Origin: Jeotgalibacillus salarius
Lineage (GTDB): Bacteria; Bacillota; Bacilli; Bacillales; Jeotgalibacillaceae
Reading direction: 5' to 3'
DNA length: 64,000 nucleotides
Assembly: GCF_004405125.1 (NCBI RefSeq)
Contig: NZ_SORX01000006.1
Location: 179,855-243,854 of the forward strand
Of the stretch, positions 1 to 7,924 are shown in pieces. A model generated the notes under the pieces. The model saw only the letters and a program-made list of their open reading frames with translations. It searched no databases and had not been told where the DNA came from. Made by a program: the position numbers and the translations under genes. Each line of letters begins with the position of its first letter. The stretch's first letter is position 1.

Positions 1-114
1 GTACCTTATTTACTTTTACCATACAATCAATCTATTAAAGTGATAGAGCCAATCAGTCTTAAGGAAAGACTAGTTGAAGTTCTATCGGAATTAATAAAAT
101 TTCATCAATCATGA
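1..114 (+). CDS. C-terminal end of a probable WYL-type HTH regulator (partial)
   Basis: An open frame enters from the window edge and stops at TGA 112-114, giving 37 residues ending in a basic/acidic helix (LKERLVEVLSELIKFHQS). The pattern of a 'V-x-EP-x-LKERL' strand followed by a C-terminal helix resembles the WCX tail of YafY-type WYL transcription regulators. These are often encoded next to DJ-1/PfpI genes, as here. Only the tail is visible, so the family call is an inference. Confidence 0.45.
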   Translation, partial: VPYLLLPYNQSIKVIEPISLKERLVEVLSELIKFHQS

Positions 115-120
115 TCACTT

Positions 121-151
121 CCCTGACGCTAACTGTCAGGGATGTTTTATT
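121..151 (+). terminator. Rho-independent terminator
   Basis: A 7-bp perfect stem, CCCTGAC/GTCAGGG at 121-127 and 135-141, is followed by a T-rich stretch. It ends the upstream partial regulator gene. Confidence 0.7.
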
Positions 152-186
152 ATACTGGCTATATTAAGTGATTGGAGTGTGATTGG

Positions 187-819
187 ATGCAAACGAAAAA
201 AGCTTTTCTATATGTATTTAATACAATGTCAGACTGGGAATATGGATATTTGATGGCTGAACTAAACTCAGGAAGGTATTTCAAAGAGGAATTAGCACCT
301 TTAAAAGTAATAACAGTAGGAGCTAATAAAGAAATGGTTACCACTATGGGAGGACTGAGTATAAAACCGGATATTTCTCTTGATGAATGTTCTTTTGAGA
401 GTAAGGATCTTTTAATCCTGCCGGGAGGGACTACGTGGAGTGAAGACATTCAACAGCCTATCTTAAAGAGAACCGGGCAGGCGCTAGAAAATGACACGAT
501 TGTTGCGGCAATTTGTGGTGCAGTTGAGGGCCTTGCGAATATGGGGTACTTAGATACAAGAAGTCATACAAGTAATAACTTAGAATATACCAGGATGGTA
601 TGTCCTAACTATAAAGGAGAAAAGTATTATGAAATGGGATCTGCGGTGTCTGATGAGAATTTAGTTACTGCATCAGGAATAGCTCCTCTGGAATTTGCGA
701 TGGAGGTACTGAAAAAATTAGAAGTATTTACACCTAATACATTACATTCATGGTATAGCCTGAATAAAACGCATGAAGATGAACACTTTTTTCAGTTGAT
801 GAGTGCAATGAATAAATGA
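187..819 (+). CDS. DJ-1/PfpI family protein (YdeA-like glutamine amidotransferase fold)
   Basis: A 210-residue protein of the DJ-1/PfpI class I glutamine-amidotransferase superfamily. The nucleophile elbow is visible as 'AAICGA' near residue 108, with Cys in the usual position, after a central 'LLILPGG' strand-turn. ATG 187 is preferred over the upstream TTG 172 because GGAGTG at 174-179 is spaced 7 nt from it. Family members include proteases, chaperones and deglycases, so the reaction cannot be told from sequence. It follows a probable WYL regulator and is probably controlled by it. A strong hairpin ends the gene. Confidence 0.8.
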   Translation: MQTKKAFLYVFNTMSDWEYGYLMAELNSGRYFKEELAPLKVITVGANKEMVTTMGGLSIKPDISLDECSFESKDLLILPGGTTWSEDIQQPILKRTGQALENDTIVAAICGAVEGLANMGYLDTRSHTSNNLEYTRMVCPNYKGEKYYEMGSAVSDENLVTASGIAPLEFAMEVLKKLEVFTPNTLHSWYSLNKTHEDEHFFQLMSAMNK

Positions 820-827
820 AGTAACTG

Positions 828-875
828 AAAAGCTCAATTTCTCTATTTAGATTTGTAGAGAAGTTGAGCTTTTTA
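828..875. terminator. Bidirectional terminator between convergent genes
   Basis: A long imperfect stem pairs AAAGCTCAA and TTCTCTA with TAGAGAA and TTGAGCTTTTT. A-rich and T-rich flanks let it serve both the DJ-1/PfpI gene and the convergent acetyltransferase gene. Confidence 0.75.
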
Positions 876-889
876 AAATGAAATAGTTG

Positions 890-1444
890 TCACTCATGTG
901 CGGGATTCAACAAAGACCACCTGATATGGTCTTCCCAAGCCCCATCAACCTTCATCATCTTGTTTGTTATCCCTTCATTTACAAAACCCAGTCTTTTCAA
1001 GACATTGATTGATGAAGTATTTTTAGGCATTACCGGTGCTTCTATTCTATGTAAATAATATTCAGAGAACATCACATGTACCGCCTTCTTTAACGCCTCG
1101 CCCAAATACCCTTTTCCTGTTTCTGAAAAATCTAATTTATACCCTAGAATACAAGATTGCATAATACTACGAAGGATATTCTGAAAAGAAACACATCCAA
1201 TTATATTTTCTTCGTCCCCTTTTTTAAATATCCAAAATTTTATCGAACTACCTCTTTTGTAAGACTCAACGTCTTGCTCCAGTTGAAGTTTTTGACTCTT
1301 TAATGTGTAGAAGTCATCTTCTCTTTCTGCTTCCCACTCTTTTAAAAATTCTTTATTTCTTATGTAATAATCTAATACTAATTCTGCATCATTTGAATCC
1401 AGCTGTTTTAAGACAAGGCGATCAGTGCAATAGGTCTTATTCAA
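890..1444 (-). CDS. GNAT acetyltransferase, RimJ/RimL type
   Basis: A 184-residue GNAT protein. It opens with the RimJ/RimL pattern 'TDRLVLKQLDSNDAELV' and ends with the motif 'NTSSINVLKRLGFVNEG', which is the typical acetyl-CoA-binding helix followed by the 'GF' turn. The start is TTG at 1442-1444, preceded by an AAAGGAAAG ribosome site. Members acetylate the N-terminal alpha-amine of ribosomal proteins or small molecules; the substrate here is unknown. It is a single-gene unit. Confidence 0.8.
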   Translation of the reverse strand: MNKTYCTDRLVLKQLDSNDAELVLDYYIRNKEFLKEWEAEREDDFYTLKSQKLQLEQDVESYKRGSSIKFWIFKKGDEENIIGCVSFQNILRSIMQSCILGYKLDFSETGKGYLGEALKKAVHVMFSEYYLHRIEAPVMPKNTSSINVLKRLGFVNEGITNKMMKVDGAWEDHIRWSLLNPAHE

Positions 1445-1513
1445 TTATGTTTCTTTCCTTTCATCATTAAAATAAAAACATCCAAATATACGTAAAACAA
1501 TCACTGAAATACT

Positions 1514-1556
1514 CCCTGTGTCAGGTACAATTTCGGGAATTGTATTCAACGCAGAG
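1514..1556. repeat. Short copy of the dispersed CCCTGTGTC hairpin element
   Basis: CCCTGTGTC, an ACAATT/AATTGT core and a right end AACGCAGAG form an internally deleted version of the 84-bp hairpin seen complete at 45652-45735. It lies between the acetyltransferase and LacI genes. Confidence 0.6.
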
Positions 1557-1586
1557 TTTTGGTTTCATTCACAGCACGATCTATTT

Positions 1587-2561
1587 TCAAGTAGACTTCC
1601 TCTCAACCAGCGTATAAGGAAGTTCAACCGCATGTTCCTTTAGCAGGTTTCCATTGATTAATGAAATCACCGTTTTGACAGATCTGTAACCAAGGTCTCT
1701 GGCCGGCTGATCAATGGTTGTAATATCAAGTGCGTGTGCAATTGGCTGATTATCAAACCCAAGTACTGCAAGGTCTCCGGGTATATCAAGTCCAACCTTT
1801 GCTGCTGCAATCATGATACCCGCTGCGAGCTGGTCACTCCCTGTAAAGATCGCATCCGGACGGTCATCTGATTGTATGATCTGCTTCACGATCTCCTCGC
1901 CATCCAGTATTGAATGAGAGGTCGTGTAAACCCATTTCGCATCCATACCGTGATCCTCGAGTGCCTGTCTGCAGGCTTTTTCGCGATCGCGGGAAACAAC
2001 CCCCGCCGGAGGAGCAATACAAATCGCAATTTTAGAATAGCCCTGATTCACTAAATACTTCATGCCGTCATAGGCGCTATTATAGTGATTCATATAATTA
2101 GACGGCGCATTCGAATCAAGCTCATATTCATGACAAAGCACAACCGGTCCGTACTGAGTGATCGGCGATATTAAATCCCACGGTTGTATTAATTCAGAGA
2201 TGACAATACCGTCAACCTGTTTTGTCTTCAGCATATTCAAATACTCCTGCTCTTTCTCAATGCTGTTTTCCCTCTGACACAAAATAAGATGATAATGCTC
2301 CTCTAATGCAGCTGTTGACATTCCTTCAATTAATTTACCAAAGAAAGGATGATCAATGATTGGCAATATCACAGCAAGCGCATTTGTCTTCTGCTTCTTA
2401 AGATTCACAGCAGACGCGTTCGGAATATAGTTAAGCCGCTTAATTGCTTCACGAACCGCCTGTCTCTTTTCCTCTGATACATATGGATGATTATTTAATA
2501 CCCTGGATACAGTCGTCACAGTGACACCAGCTGCTGCAGCAATATCTTTAATAGTAGGCAA
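1587..2561 (-). CDS. LacI family transcriptional regulator
   Basis: A 324-residue LacI/GalR repressor. The N-terminal helix-turn-helix reads 'TIKDIAAAAGVTVTTVSRVL' (about residues 3-22) and is followed by the hinge helix and a periplasmic-binding-protein-like effector domain ('VLGFDNQP' near residue 265). The start is TTG, with GGAGG eight bases upstream. No intact sugar operon adjoins it. The GntP-type permease remnants and DUF692-like genes at 2.7-9.6 kb might be leftovers of its regulon, but that is speculative. Confidence 0.9.
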   Translation of the reverse strand: MPTIKDIAAAAGVTVTTVSRVLNNHPYVSEEKRQAVREAIKRLNYIPNASAVNLKKQKTNALAVILPIIDHPFFGKLIEGMSTAALEEHYHLILCQRENSIEKEQEYLNMLKTKQVDGIVISELIQPWDLISPITQYGPVVLCHEYELDSNAPSNYMNHYNSAYDGMKYLVNQGYSKIAICIAPPAGVVSRDREKACRQALEDHGMDAKWVYTTSHSILDGEEIVKQIIQSDDRPDAIFTGSDQLAAGIMIAAAKVGLDIPGDLAVLGFDNQPIAHALDITTIDQPARDLGYRSVKTVISLINGNLLKEHAVELPYTLVERKST

Positions 2562-2665
2562 CTTTGTTTCCTCCAGTTTTTTCCCTTGTGTTGATTGTGA
2601 ATAGACACCTGTGTCATTACTTTTGTGATTGATTTCATAGTAATAGTAGTACTTATTTTAAAGTG

Positions 2666-2746
2666 TTTCCTTTATCAGATGCAATCTCTCCACCATTTCG
2701 TTATATAAATGTATTAAATTGTGCGGAAGTTGTGTTCAACACAGGG
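2666..2746. repeat. Copy of the 84-bp dispersed hairpin element
   Basis: It shares the centre TTATATAAATG, the right half AAATTGTG...GTTGTGTTCAACACAGGG and a degenerate left arm with the element at 45652-45735. It lies upstream of the LacI gene. Confidence 0.6.
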
Positions 2747-2757
2747 TTCAGGTTGAT

Positions 2758-2792
2758 AGCAAGATGTTCCAAGGTTGAGCCGATCATGTGCG
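2758..2792 (-). pseudogene. Tiny remnant of a GntP-type permease
   Basis: Read on the minus strand this 35-bp stretch encodes 'PHMIGSTLEHLA', which matches 'PHIIGSTLQYF' in the longer remnant at 5630-5860. It abuts the hairpin element directly. It is too short for certainty on its own. Confidence 0.35.
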
Positions 2793-2843
2793 GACACAAG
2801 ATACGAACTAACTCAGGCCGGAGTTAGCCAGCCTGATTGGAAG

Positions 2844-3266
2844 TTACTCTACGAAATCCCATGCAGGATTCCATACAACCTCCCACAGATGACCATCTGG
2901 ATCCTGGAAGTGACCGGAGTATCCTCCCCAAAACGTCTCATGGGCAGGATCAGTGATGTTAGCGCCAGCTCTTTTTGCTTTATCCATGACCTCATCAACT
3001 TCTGACTTACTATTTACATTGTGTCCAAGAGTAAACTCTGTAGGACTCGGACTGCTGACACTAACTTTAGTTTCATGTGCAATATCTTTCCGATTCCATA
3101 TAGCAAGTTTTAAACCAGGTTGCAATTCAAAAAATGCTACTGAACCGTGGTCAAACTCTGCACCTACAATACCATCAGTAGGAAACCCTAAGCCATCACG
3201 ATAAAAATGTAAAGATTCTTCAAGATTATCTACTCCAATAGTAATGACAGATACTCTTGGTTTCAT
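2844..3266 (-). CDS. VOC-family (glyoxalase-fold) protein
   Basis: A 140-residue protein with two beta-alpha-beta-beta-beta halves of the vicinal-oxygen-chelate fold. The first opens with 'VSVITIGVDNLEESLHFYRDGLG', abbreviated here to its key run 'DNLEESLHFYRDGLG'. The second ends with 'FQDPDGHLWEVVWNP', whose Glu is the usual metal ligand. GAGGTG lies just upstream of the ATG. The family includes lyases, dioxygenases and drug-binding resistance proteins; the substrate is not predictable. It is a single-gene unit. Confidence 0.8.
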   Translation of the reverse strand: MKPRVSVITIGVDNLEESLHFYRDGLGFPTDGIVGAEFDHGSVAFFELQPGLKLAIWNRKDIAHETKVSVSSPSPTEFTLGHNVNSKSEVDEVMDKAKRAGANITDPAHETFWGGYSGHFQDPDGHLWEVVWNPAWDFVE

Positions 3267-3340
3267 TTAAAATCACCTCTTATATGTAATGAGTATATTT
3301 TATCATTAAGCTTTACCTTCATTAAAATCTATTAAATCTT

Positions 3341-3389
3341 CCCTGTCCTATACACACTTATGAATGTTAAGAATCGTTTTTAGGACAGG
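3341..3389. repeat. Dispersed ~48-bp CCCTGTCCTA/TAGGACAGG hairpin
   Basis: CCTGTCCTA and TAGGACAGG flank a core with 'TTATGAATGTTAAGAATCG'. Related copies lie at 14622-14669, 27911-27957 and 32201-32236. Confidence 0.6.
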
Positions 3390-3489
3390 AAGGAATTATT
3401 AAATTTATAGTTGTCACGGTAATTATCTTCTTTGAAGTATCTATTTATACCCCCCAATATGTTTTCAGCATAGAGTTGTGGGTCAATTA

Positions 3490-3774
3490 TCAGCTTTGAT
3501 GAATTCTTGTATGTAGCTTTTTGTTTTTAAAGAACCAATGAAATGCAAGAACAACTGGGGTAATGAGCGGAATAATAATAAATACAGAGACTGTAAAAGC
3601 TGTACTGAAAAATACATTTAGATCACTGCAGCCCGTACAAGCCACTTCTCTTAAGCCCCTATCACTGATGGCTGAAAAATAACCAACTAATCTTATGCCA
3701 AATAATAAAAACCATACAATCAAAATCGCAGATAAAATTAAAATCAGTTTTAACTTTAACTCTCGTTGAGTCAT
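3490..3774 (-). CDS. Small two-TM membrane protein
   Basis: A 94-residue protein with two strong hydrophobic segments, about residues 8-32 and 58-80, and a loop containing two close cysteines ('ACTGCSD'). ATG 3774 is chosen because GGAGGG lies 5 bases upstream; the longer frame overlaps the next gene. I do not recognise the family. It follows the 142-residue gene at 3821-4249 with a 46-bp gap, and the two may be co-transcribed. Confidence 0.6.
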   Translation of the reverse strand: MTQRELKLKLILILSAILIVWFLLFGIRLVGYFSAISDRGLREVACTGCSDLNVFFSTAFTVSVFIIIPLITPVVLAFHWFFKNKKLHTRIHQS

Positions 3775-3820
3775 TTCCACCCTCCTTCTCCCTACCACTT
3801 CATCAGTTTCTTGTAATGTT

Positions 3821-4249
3821 TCAGTCTGCGAATACATGTTCAGGCAGATCCTGCTTAACAACCCTTTTAACAAACTCAATTCTCTTACTTGGCAGTATGC
3901 TCTTTTGATAAACATCTGTTTTCAGAATCACAAATTCCAATTCAAGATGTTCCGTGTAGGCGTACATGCCACTGGCGAACCGTTTTGTATATTTAATGAT
4001 GTGCTCATAGTTTTTCTGTTCATCTTCAATTAGATAGATGTAATTGAACAATTCTTTTTGCGAATCAGTATAAGTAACAAGGTAGCCCAACACCTCTCTT
4101 GATCGCCCATCCCAGTATTCATCAAAGTTATCACCGTTATTAATCCCCATTATAAAAAAGAATTCTAAATTCGAAGTCCGCATGAACCGTGTAAAATCGT
4201 AAGTTTCAAAATCATTTCTTTTTAACTTTTCAAATTCTTTATCAAACAA
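3821..4249 (-). CDS. Hypothetical soluble protein
   Basis: A 142-residue protein rich in aromatic and acidic residues, with no transmembrane segment and no motif I recognise. A 'GDNFDEYWDGRSREVLGY' segment suggests a compact alpha/beta fold. An AAGGGGAGTTATG-like ribosome site precedes the ATG. It lies upstream of the small membrane protein gene on the same strand. Confidence 0.5.
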   Translation of the reverse strand: MFDKEFEKLKRNDFETYDFTRFMRTSNLEFFFIMGINNGDNFDEYWDGRSREVLGYLVTYTDSQKELFNYIYLIEDEQKNYEHIIKYTKRFASGMYAYTEHLELEFVILKTDVYQKSILPSKRIEFVKRVVKQDLPEHVFAD

Positions 4250-4285
4250 ACATAACTCCCCTTCTCGATTTAATGACTGAGCAAC

Positions 4286-4510
4286 TTATATTAAGAACCA
4301 GATAAATATACTTAATACGATAAGTGTTATACCCACCCATGTTTTATAAAACTGAAGAATATATCCTGCAACGATGCCCACAATCGCAAGCCATTTAAAA
4401 TCATAATAATTCCCGTAATTTTCAGCGATGTAGCCGACTCAGGTACTGAAGGTCAGAAATAGTATGAGGAAAGGAACGATGATAATGGCACCGATTTTCA
4501 AAGCTTTCAT
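4286..4510 (-). pseudogene. Small membrane protein gene with an in-frame TGA
   Basis: ATG 4510 has a good ribosome site (GGAGCG) and begins a 74-codon frame with a hydrophobic N-terminus ('KALKIGAIIIVPFLILFL') and two more hydrophobic segments. The only break is TGA at 4439-4441, most simply a TGG-to-TGA change at a tryptophan. Downstream codons stay in frame to TAA at 4286-4288. The family is not recognised. It is either a recent nonsense pseudogene or a sequencing error. Confidence 0.5.
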
Positions 4511-4573
4511 TCAGCCGCTCCTTTCAAAGTTACCAATCGTTATTGTTAAAAAGATACACAAAACCGAGCTACC

Positions 4574-5392
4574 TTAACGTGCACCTTTCACCATCTCATA
4601 AAACTCCGGAACCTGCTTTGCCAGCACGGCTTCATCCGATCGCCATTCAAAAGCAGGGCCAACTCCACCGTATTCTAATGCAGCTACCCACGGTTCCTGC
4701 CATTCACCATTTTTAATTTTCTTTAATACCCAGAATGCCAGCTCCCAATCCTCTTCTGTCATAGGCATACTGTCACGTAACCTACCTTTAGAGTCCGGCT
4801 GGATACCTGTAATATGCAATTCTTTCAATTGATCAACAGGTAATCTTGATATGTATTCCTTCACATCAAAACCAAGACTTTTTGAACTCATCTGAGCATG
4901 AGCTGTATCAAGTAGAAATCCACATCCAGTTTTCTTCACAATGTTTGAAAGCACTTCAGGATCAATCGCTGCCTTCATCATATTTTCACCCTGACCTCTG
5001 CAGATGACGTTCTCTATGATGACTTTTTCAGCACCAATCTCTCCATCAAGAATTTCAATATCCCGAAGTATGGCATCAGTCATTTCACTGATGTGGGAGG
5101 GCTGGCTCGTTTCAACATCATATTCAGGGTAGTGCTTTGCCATAGCTACAGCATGAACATTGATATAGGGAGTCTGAGTCTGGCTTTGCAGGTCTCTGAT
5201 CAGTCCCCAATCAATATTCTTCATTTGGTCGTTTCCTGCTTTTAAGCCAAAATGGATGTAGCTTGGCTTTATTTCTGTCCCGTCCTGGATTAGTTCCATG
5301 CTGAAATCTGGGCATTTGAACAGGTCGATTTCTATCGCTGAACTGCTCAGTAATTTCTTCGCTTCAACTGAATAATTTACGGCAACCTTCAT
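4574..5392 (-). CDS. TIM-barrel protein, DUF692/xylose-isomerase-like
   Basis: A 272-residue protein with an alternating beta/alpha pattern and barrel-end motifs 'PSYIHFG', 'YINVHAVAMA', 'VIIENVI', 'GFLLDTAHA' and 'LKELHITG'. His, Glu and Asp fall at strand ends as in metal-binding TIM barrels of the DUF692 (MbnB/TglH-like) or xylose-isomerase groups. ATG 5392 follows GAGGTG at a good distance, so the five preceding residues are not counted. A close, truncated paralogue lies at 7026-7736. The reaction is unknown; a GntP-permease remnant upstream hints at sugar-acid metabolism. Confidence 0.6.
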   Translation of the reverse strand: MKVAVNYSVEAKKLLSSSAIEIDLFKCPDFSMELIQDGTEIKPSYIHFGLKAGNDQMKNIDWGLIRDLQSQTQTPYINVHAVAMAKHYPEYDVETSQPSHISEMTDAILRDIEILDGEIGAEKVIIENVICRGQGENMMKAAIDPEVLSNIVKKTGCGFLLDTAHAQMSSKSLGFDVKEYISRLPVDQLKELHITGIQPDSKGRLRDSMPMTEEDWELAFWVLKKIKNGEWQEPWVAALEYGGVGPAFEWRSDEAVLAKQVPEFYEMVKGAR

Positions 5393-5582
5393 TTGAACAC
5401 CTCGCATAATAATATTTTTATATGTAAAGGATTAAAGTTATACGTTTTAAATGAATCATCATAGCTTACTTTAGTCCATTCACTTAAGTTGTTAGTACCA
5501 ATTATTTCAAATAGCAGAATCAGATACAACGTATTTATAGAAAATTCTTACTATATTATATTAATTACATTTGAATAACCGT

Positions 5583-5613
5583 AAAAAAGAACCTCCCTAT
5601 CCCCAGGAGGTTT
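5583..5613 (-). terminator. Terminator of the permease remnant
   Basis: A 7-bp stem, AACCTCC/GGAGGTT, is followed on the minus strand by TTCTTTTTT. A sequence-related hairpin lies at 9417-9449 beside the other remnant. Confidence 0.65.
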
Positions 5614-5629
5614 CTCTCATCAAATATTC

Positions 5630-5860
5630 TTAAATCCCTGGCAACACACCAAAAAACAAGCTCAATACATAGACCATTCCTAAAGCAGTTAGTCCAGCTA
5701 AGAATCCACCAACTGTCCATGCCTTCAGCGTCTGAGGAATGGTCAGCTTACCAAATTTATTCACAACCCAGAAGCCTAAGTCGTTTGGCAGTGAGAGTCC
5801 GATTGCGACATCATAGATAGTAAAGTATTGCAAGGTTGAGCCGATAATGTGCGGTGTACC
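5630..5860 (-). pseudogene. C-terminal remnant of a GntP-family permease
   Basis: The frame is open from about 5860 to the stop at 5630. It encodes the typical end of a GntP-type gluconate permease: 'PHIIGSTLQYF', then 'NDLGFWVVNKF' (GntP proteins have a similar NDxGFW motif), 'TLKAWTVGGF' and a last hydrophobic helix. More than three quarters of a normal permease is missing. The apparent start inside it (TTG 5833) has no clear ribosome site. Confidence 0.55.
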
Positions 5861-5960
5861 TCATCTGTTTTATGTTCACTATTTCAATTAATACACTAGT
5901 GTAGAGTGCCACAGACATATCTGACACAAGAAAAGTAGTAAAAGAATGTAAAAATTTAAA

Positions 5961-5986
5961 AAAGTCAGAGCAATCGCCCTGACTTT
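5961..5986 (-). terminator. Terminator downstream of the yndM-like gene
   Basis: AAAGTCAG-GC and GC-CTGACTTT pair around a 4-nt loop, and the minus strand continues with TTTTTT. Confidence 0.65.
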
Positions 5987-6086
5987 AGGAGGGGTATAAC
6001 TCAGCAGACAGGTCCAGTCTACAGTGAAGTTGTCTGCGTCAATAACAATTTCTCCAATTGCTAAATCAAATATTCAATAAGCAAAA

Positions 6087-6533
6087 TTATTTTTCATCTT
6101 TTTCATATGGAAATAATTCGTTGGAGGATTCTACCTGCAATTGTCCTGTTGAGTTTGTTGTTTGTTTTTCAGAATTACTCTTCACTTTTTCATGATCCAA
6201 ACTTCGTGCAACAGATTGGTGGAAAAAGTACTCAAATACGGTCAGTGATATAGCTGAAATGCTCGTAGCAATAAAAACATCATCTCCAACAGTCAAAGCA
6301 TCCGTCATAAAATAAATGACCGCAAAAGACATGATGAAATCAGCAGTAGTCGCTACAACATTGTTCGATTTAGACAAAATTAATAAATCGCCAATGACAT
6401 ATGCTGCTGCAGTTAAAACGATAGTGATCCACAAGATATTCTGAAACGATACATCAAAACCAGCACCTAGGATAATACCTAAAACGAGTAAGGTAGCAAT
6501 AAACTTAAGGGCAAATAATTTTAAATGTGTCAT
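6087..6533 (-). CDS. YndM-like four-TM membrane protein (DUF2512)
   Basis: A 148-residue protein with four hydrophobic segments in the first 105 residues and a charged C-terminal tail rich in Ser, Asn and Lys. This is the layout of the Bacillus YndM/DUF2512 family. GGAGGTG is spaced 6 bases from ATG 6533, so the longer reading from 6548 is not used. The function of the family is unknown. It stands alone, with a terminator about 100 bp downstream. Confidence 0.65.
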   Translation of the reverse strand: MTHLKLFALKFIATLLVLGIILGAGFDVSFQNILWITIVLTAAAYVIGDLLILSKSNNVVATTADFIMSFAVIYFMTDALTVGDDVFIATSISAISLTVFEYFFHQSVARSLDHEKVKSNSEKQTTNSTGQLQVESSNELFPYEKDEK

Positions 6534-7025
6534 TATAAACACCTCCAATCAATATTAGGTTCTCCATTTGATTGAGTTTTAACCAAAAAATTAATGAAAT
6601 TTAAATTGGATAATGAATGCTTTGTAATGACTCTTTCCGAAAAAACCACGTCGTAAAGGTATTTCAATCCACGCACTCAAGGAGAGTGCGCCAGCGATTT
6701 TCAGCATAAAGAAAGGAAAATATACGCATAAAATCGCTCTTAAGGAGGGGTAATATAATTTAAAGAGCTTTTAACGCAACTTCCCTCTCGAAAACATTTA
6801 AAATAAGGTGCGAATACAATTGTATATTTATGTTAGCTATAGGTTCGCACTAATAAACTTCAATCTGTTACACCTTGTCTTCTTCTACAGATATGTCTAA
6901 AAACCACTCCCTGTCCTAAACACGATTCTGACAATTCAAGTCAATTGTATAAGTGAAAGTAAGAAGTGAGTAATGAAAGTATCTTAGTGTGGTTATGTTG
7001 AATAGTTATTTGTAAGTGTAAATAT
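6534..7025. other. Gene-free stretch with repeat relics
   Basis: About 490 bp without a credible gene. It holds a type I-C-like CRISPR repeat (6661-6692), a 9-bp inverted repeat AGCGATTTT/AAAATCGCT (6693-6701, 6730-6738), a second inverted repeat GTGCGAA/TTCGCAC (6808-6850), and a CCCTGTCC half-element near 6910. Confidence 0.6.
6661..6692 (-). CRISPR. Orphan type I-C-like CRISPR repeat (single copy)
   Basis: On the minus strand these 32 bases contain the inverted repeat GCACTC/GAGTGC and end in GTGCGTGGATTGAAAT. That is the typical 3' part and length of type I-C repeats. No second copy follows at spacer distance on either side and no cas gene is in the window, so this is at most a relic. 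Confidence 0.45.
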
Positions 7026-7736
7026 TCATAAATGTGTGGCGGACAGGGAGTTGTGGATTATTTTCTCTAATGTCCATGATGCCAGTGCCCAATCATCATC
7101 TGTCATCGGCAAACTGTCTCTTAACCGACCATTATTGTCGGGTTTAATACCCGTAATAGGTAGTTCTTTCAAATGATCAACAGGAAGTCTTGAAATATAC
7201 TCTTTCACACCAAAACCAAGACTCTTTGAACTCATTTGAGCGTGGGCAGTATCAAGCAGAAAGCCGCAGCCCGTTTTTTCTATAATTCGTGAAAGCACTT
7301 CAGGATCAATCGCTGCACGCATCATGTATTCACCCTGTCCCCTGTAAATAACATTCTCCACGATGACCTTTTCCGCCCCAATTTCCCTATCAAGAATTTC
7401 AATATCCCGAAGAATCGCATCCGTCATTTCATTAATGTGGGAGGGCTGGCTCGTTTCAACATCATATTCAGGGTAGTGCTTTGCCATAGCTACAGCATGA
7501 ACATTAATATAGGGAGTCTCAGTTTGACTTTGCAGTTCTCTGATCAGTCCCCAGTCAACATTCTTCATTTGGCCGTTCTCTGCATTTAATCCAAAGTGAA
7601 TGTAACTTGGTATCATCTCTTTGGCATCCTGAATAAGTTCCGTGCTGAAATCAGGGCATTTGAACAGATCAATGTCTATGAGTGAATTGGTTAATAAATT
7701 CCTAGCTTCAACTGAATAATTTACGGCAACTTTCAT
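7026..7736 (-). pseudogene. Truncated paralogue of the DUF692-like TIM-barrel gene
   Basis: It is nearly identical in layout to the gene at 4574-5392 from the start to about residue 226 ('TLEKI'), then switches to an unrelated tail of about 10 residues. The switch falls at a CCTGTCC/GGACAGG repeat fragment at about 7040. The last ~45 residues, including 'EPWVAALEYGG', are lost, and the strand-end 'HITG' of the paralogue is 'PITG' here. Missing barrel strands and a lost histidine make it probably non-functional. A GAGGTG ribosome site is still present. Confidence 0.65.
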
Positions 7737-7924
7737 TTGGACACCTCGTTTATAAATTTCGTTTCATTTAATCCTCAAATAAAAGCAGGATAAAAAATAA
7801 CATTTATTCCTTATTAAATCCTACTTTAGTATAGATCTATGTTAAAATCTGATTATTACCAATTTACTAATAAATATTAAGATTGTAAATGAATACCACT
7901 AAAAACCGTATAGGAGGAACCACC

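Noticed and set aside
172..186. Longer N-terminus of the DJ-1/PfpI protein from TTG
   Set aside because: The ribosome site GGAGTG overlaps this reading and fits ATG 187 instead.
2775..3204. Plus-strand open frames across the VOC gene
   Set aside because: They are antisense to a well-supported VOC-family gene and have no ribosome site or family pattern.
6661..6760. A CRISPR array
   Set aside because: Only one repeat copy is present; the inverted repeat next to it (AGCGATTTT/AAAATCGCT) does not match the repeat and no spacer-repeat period is seen.
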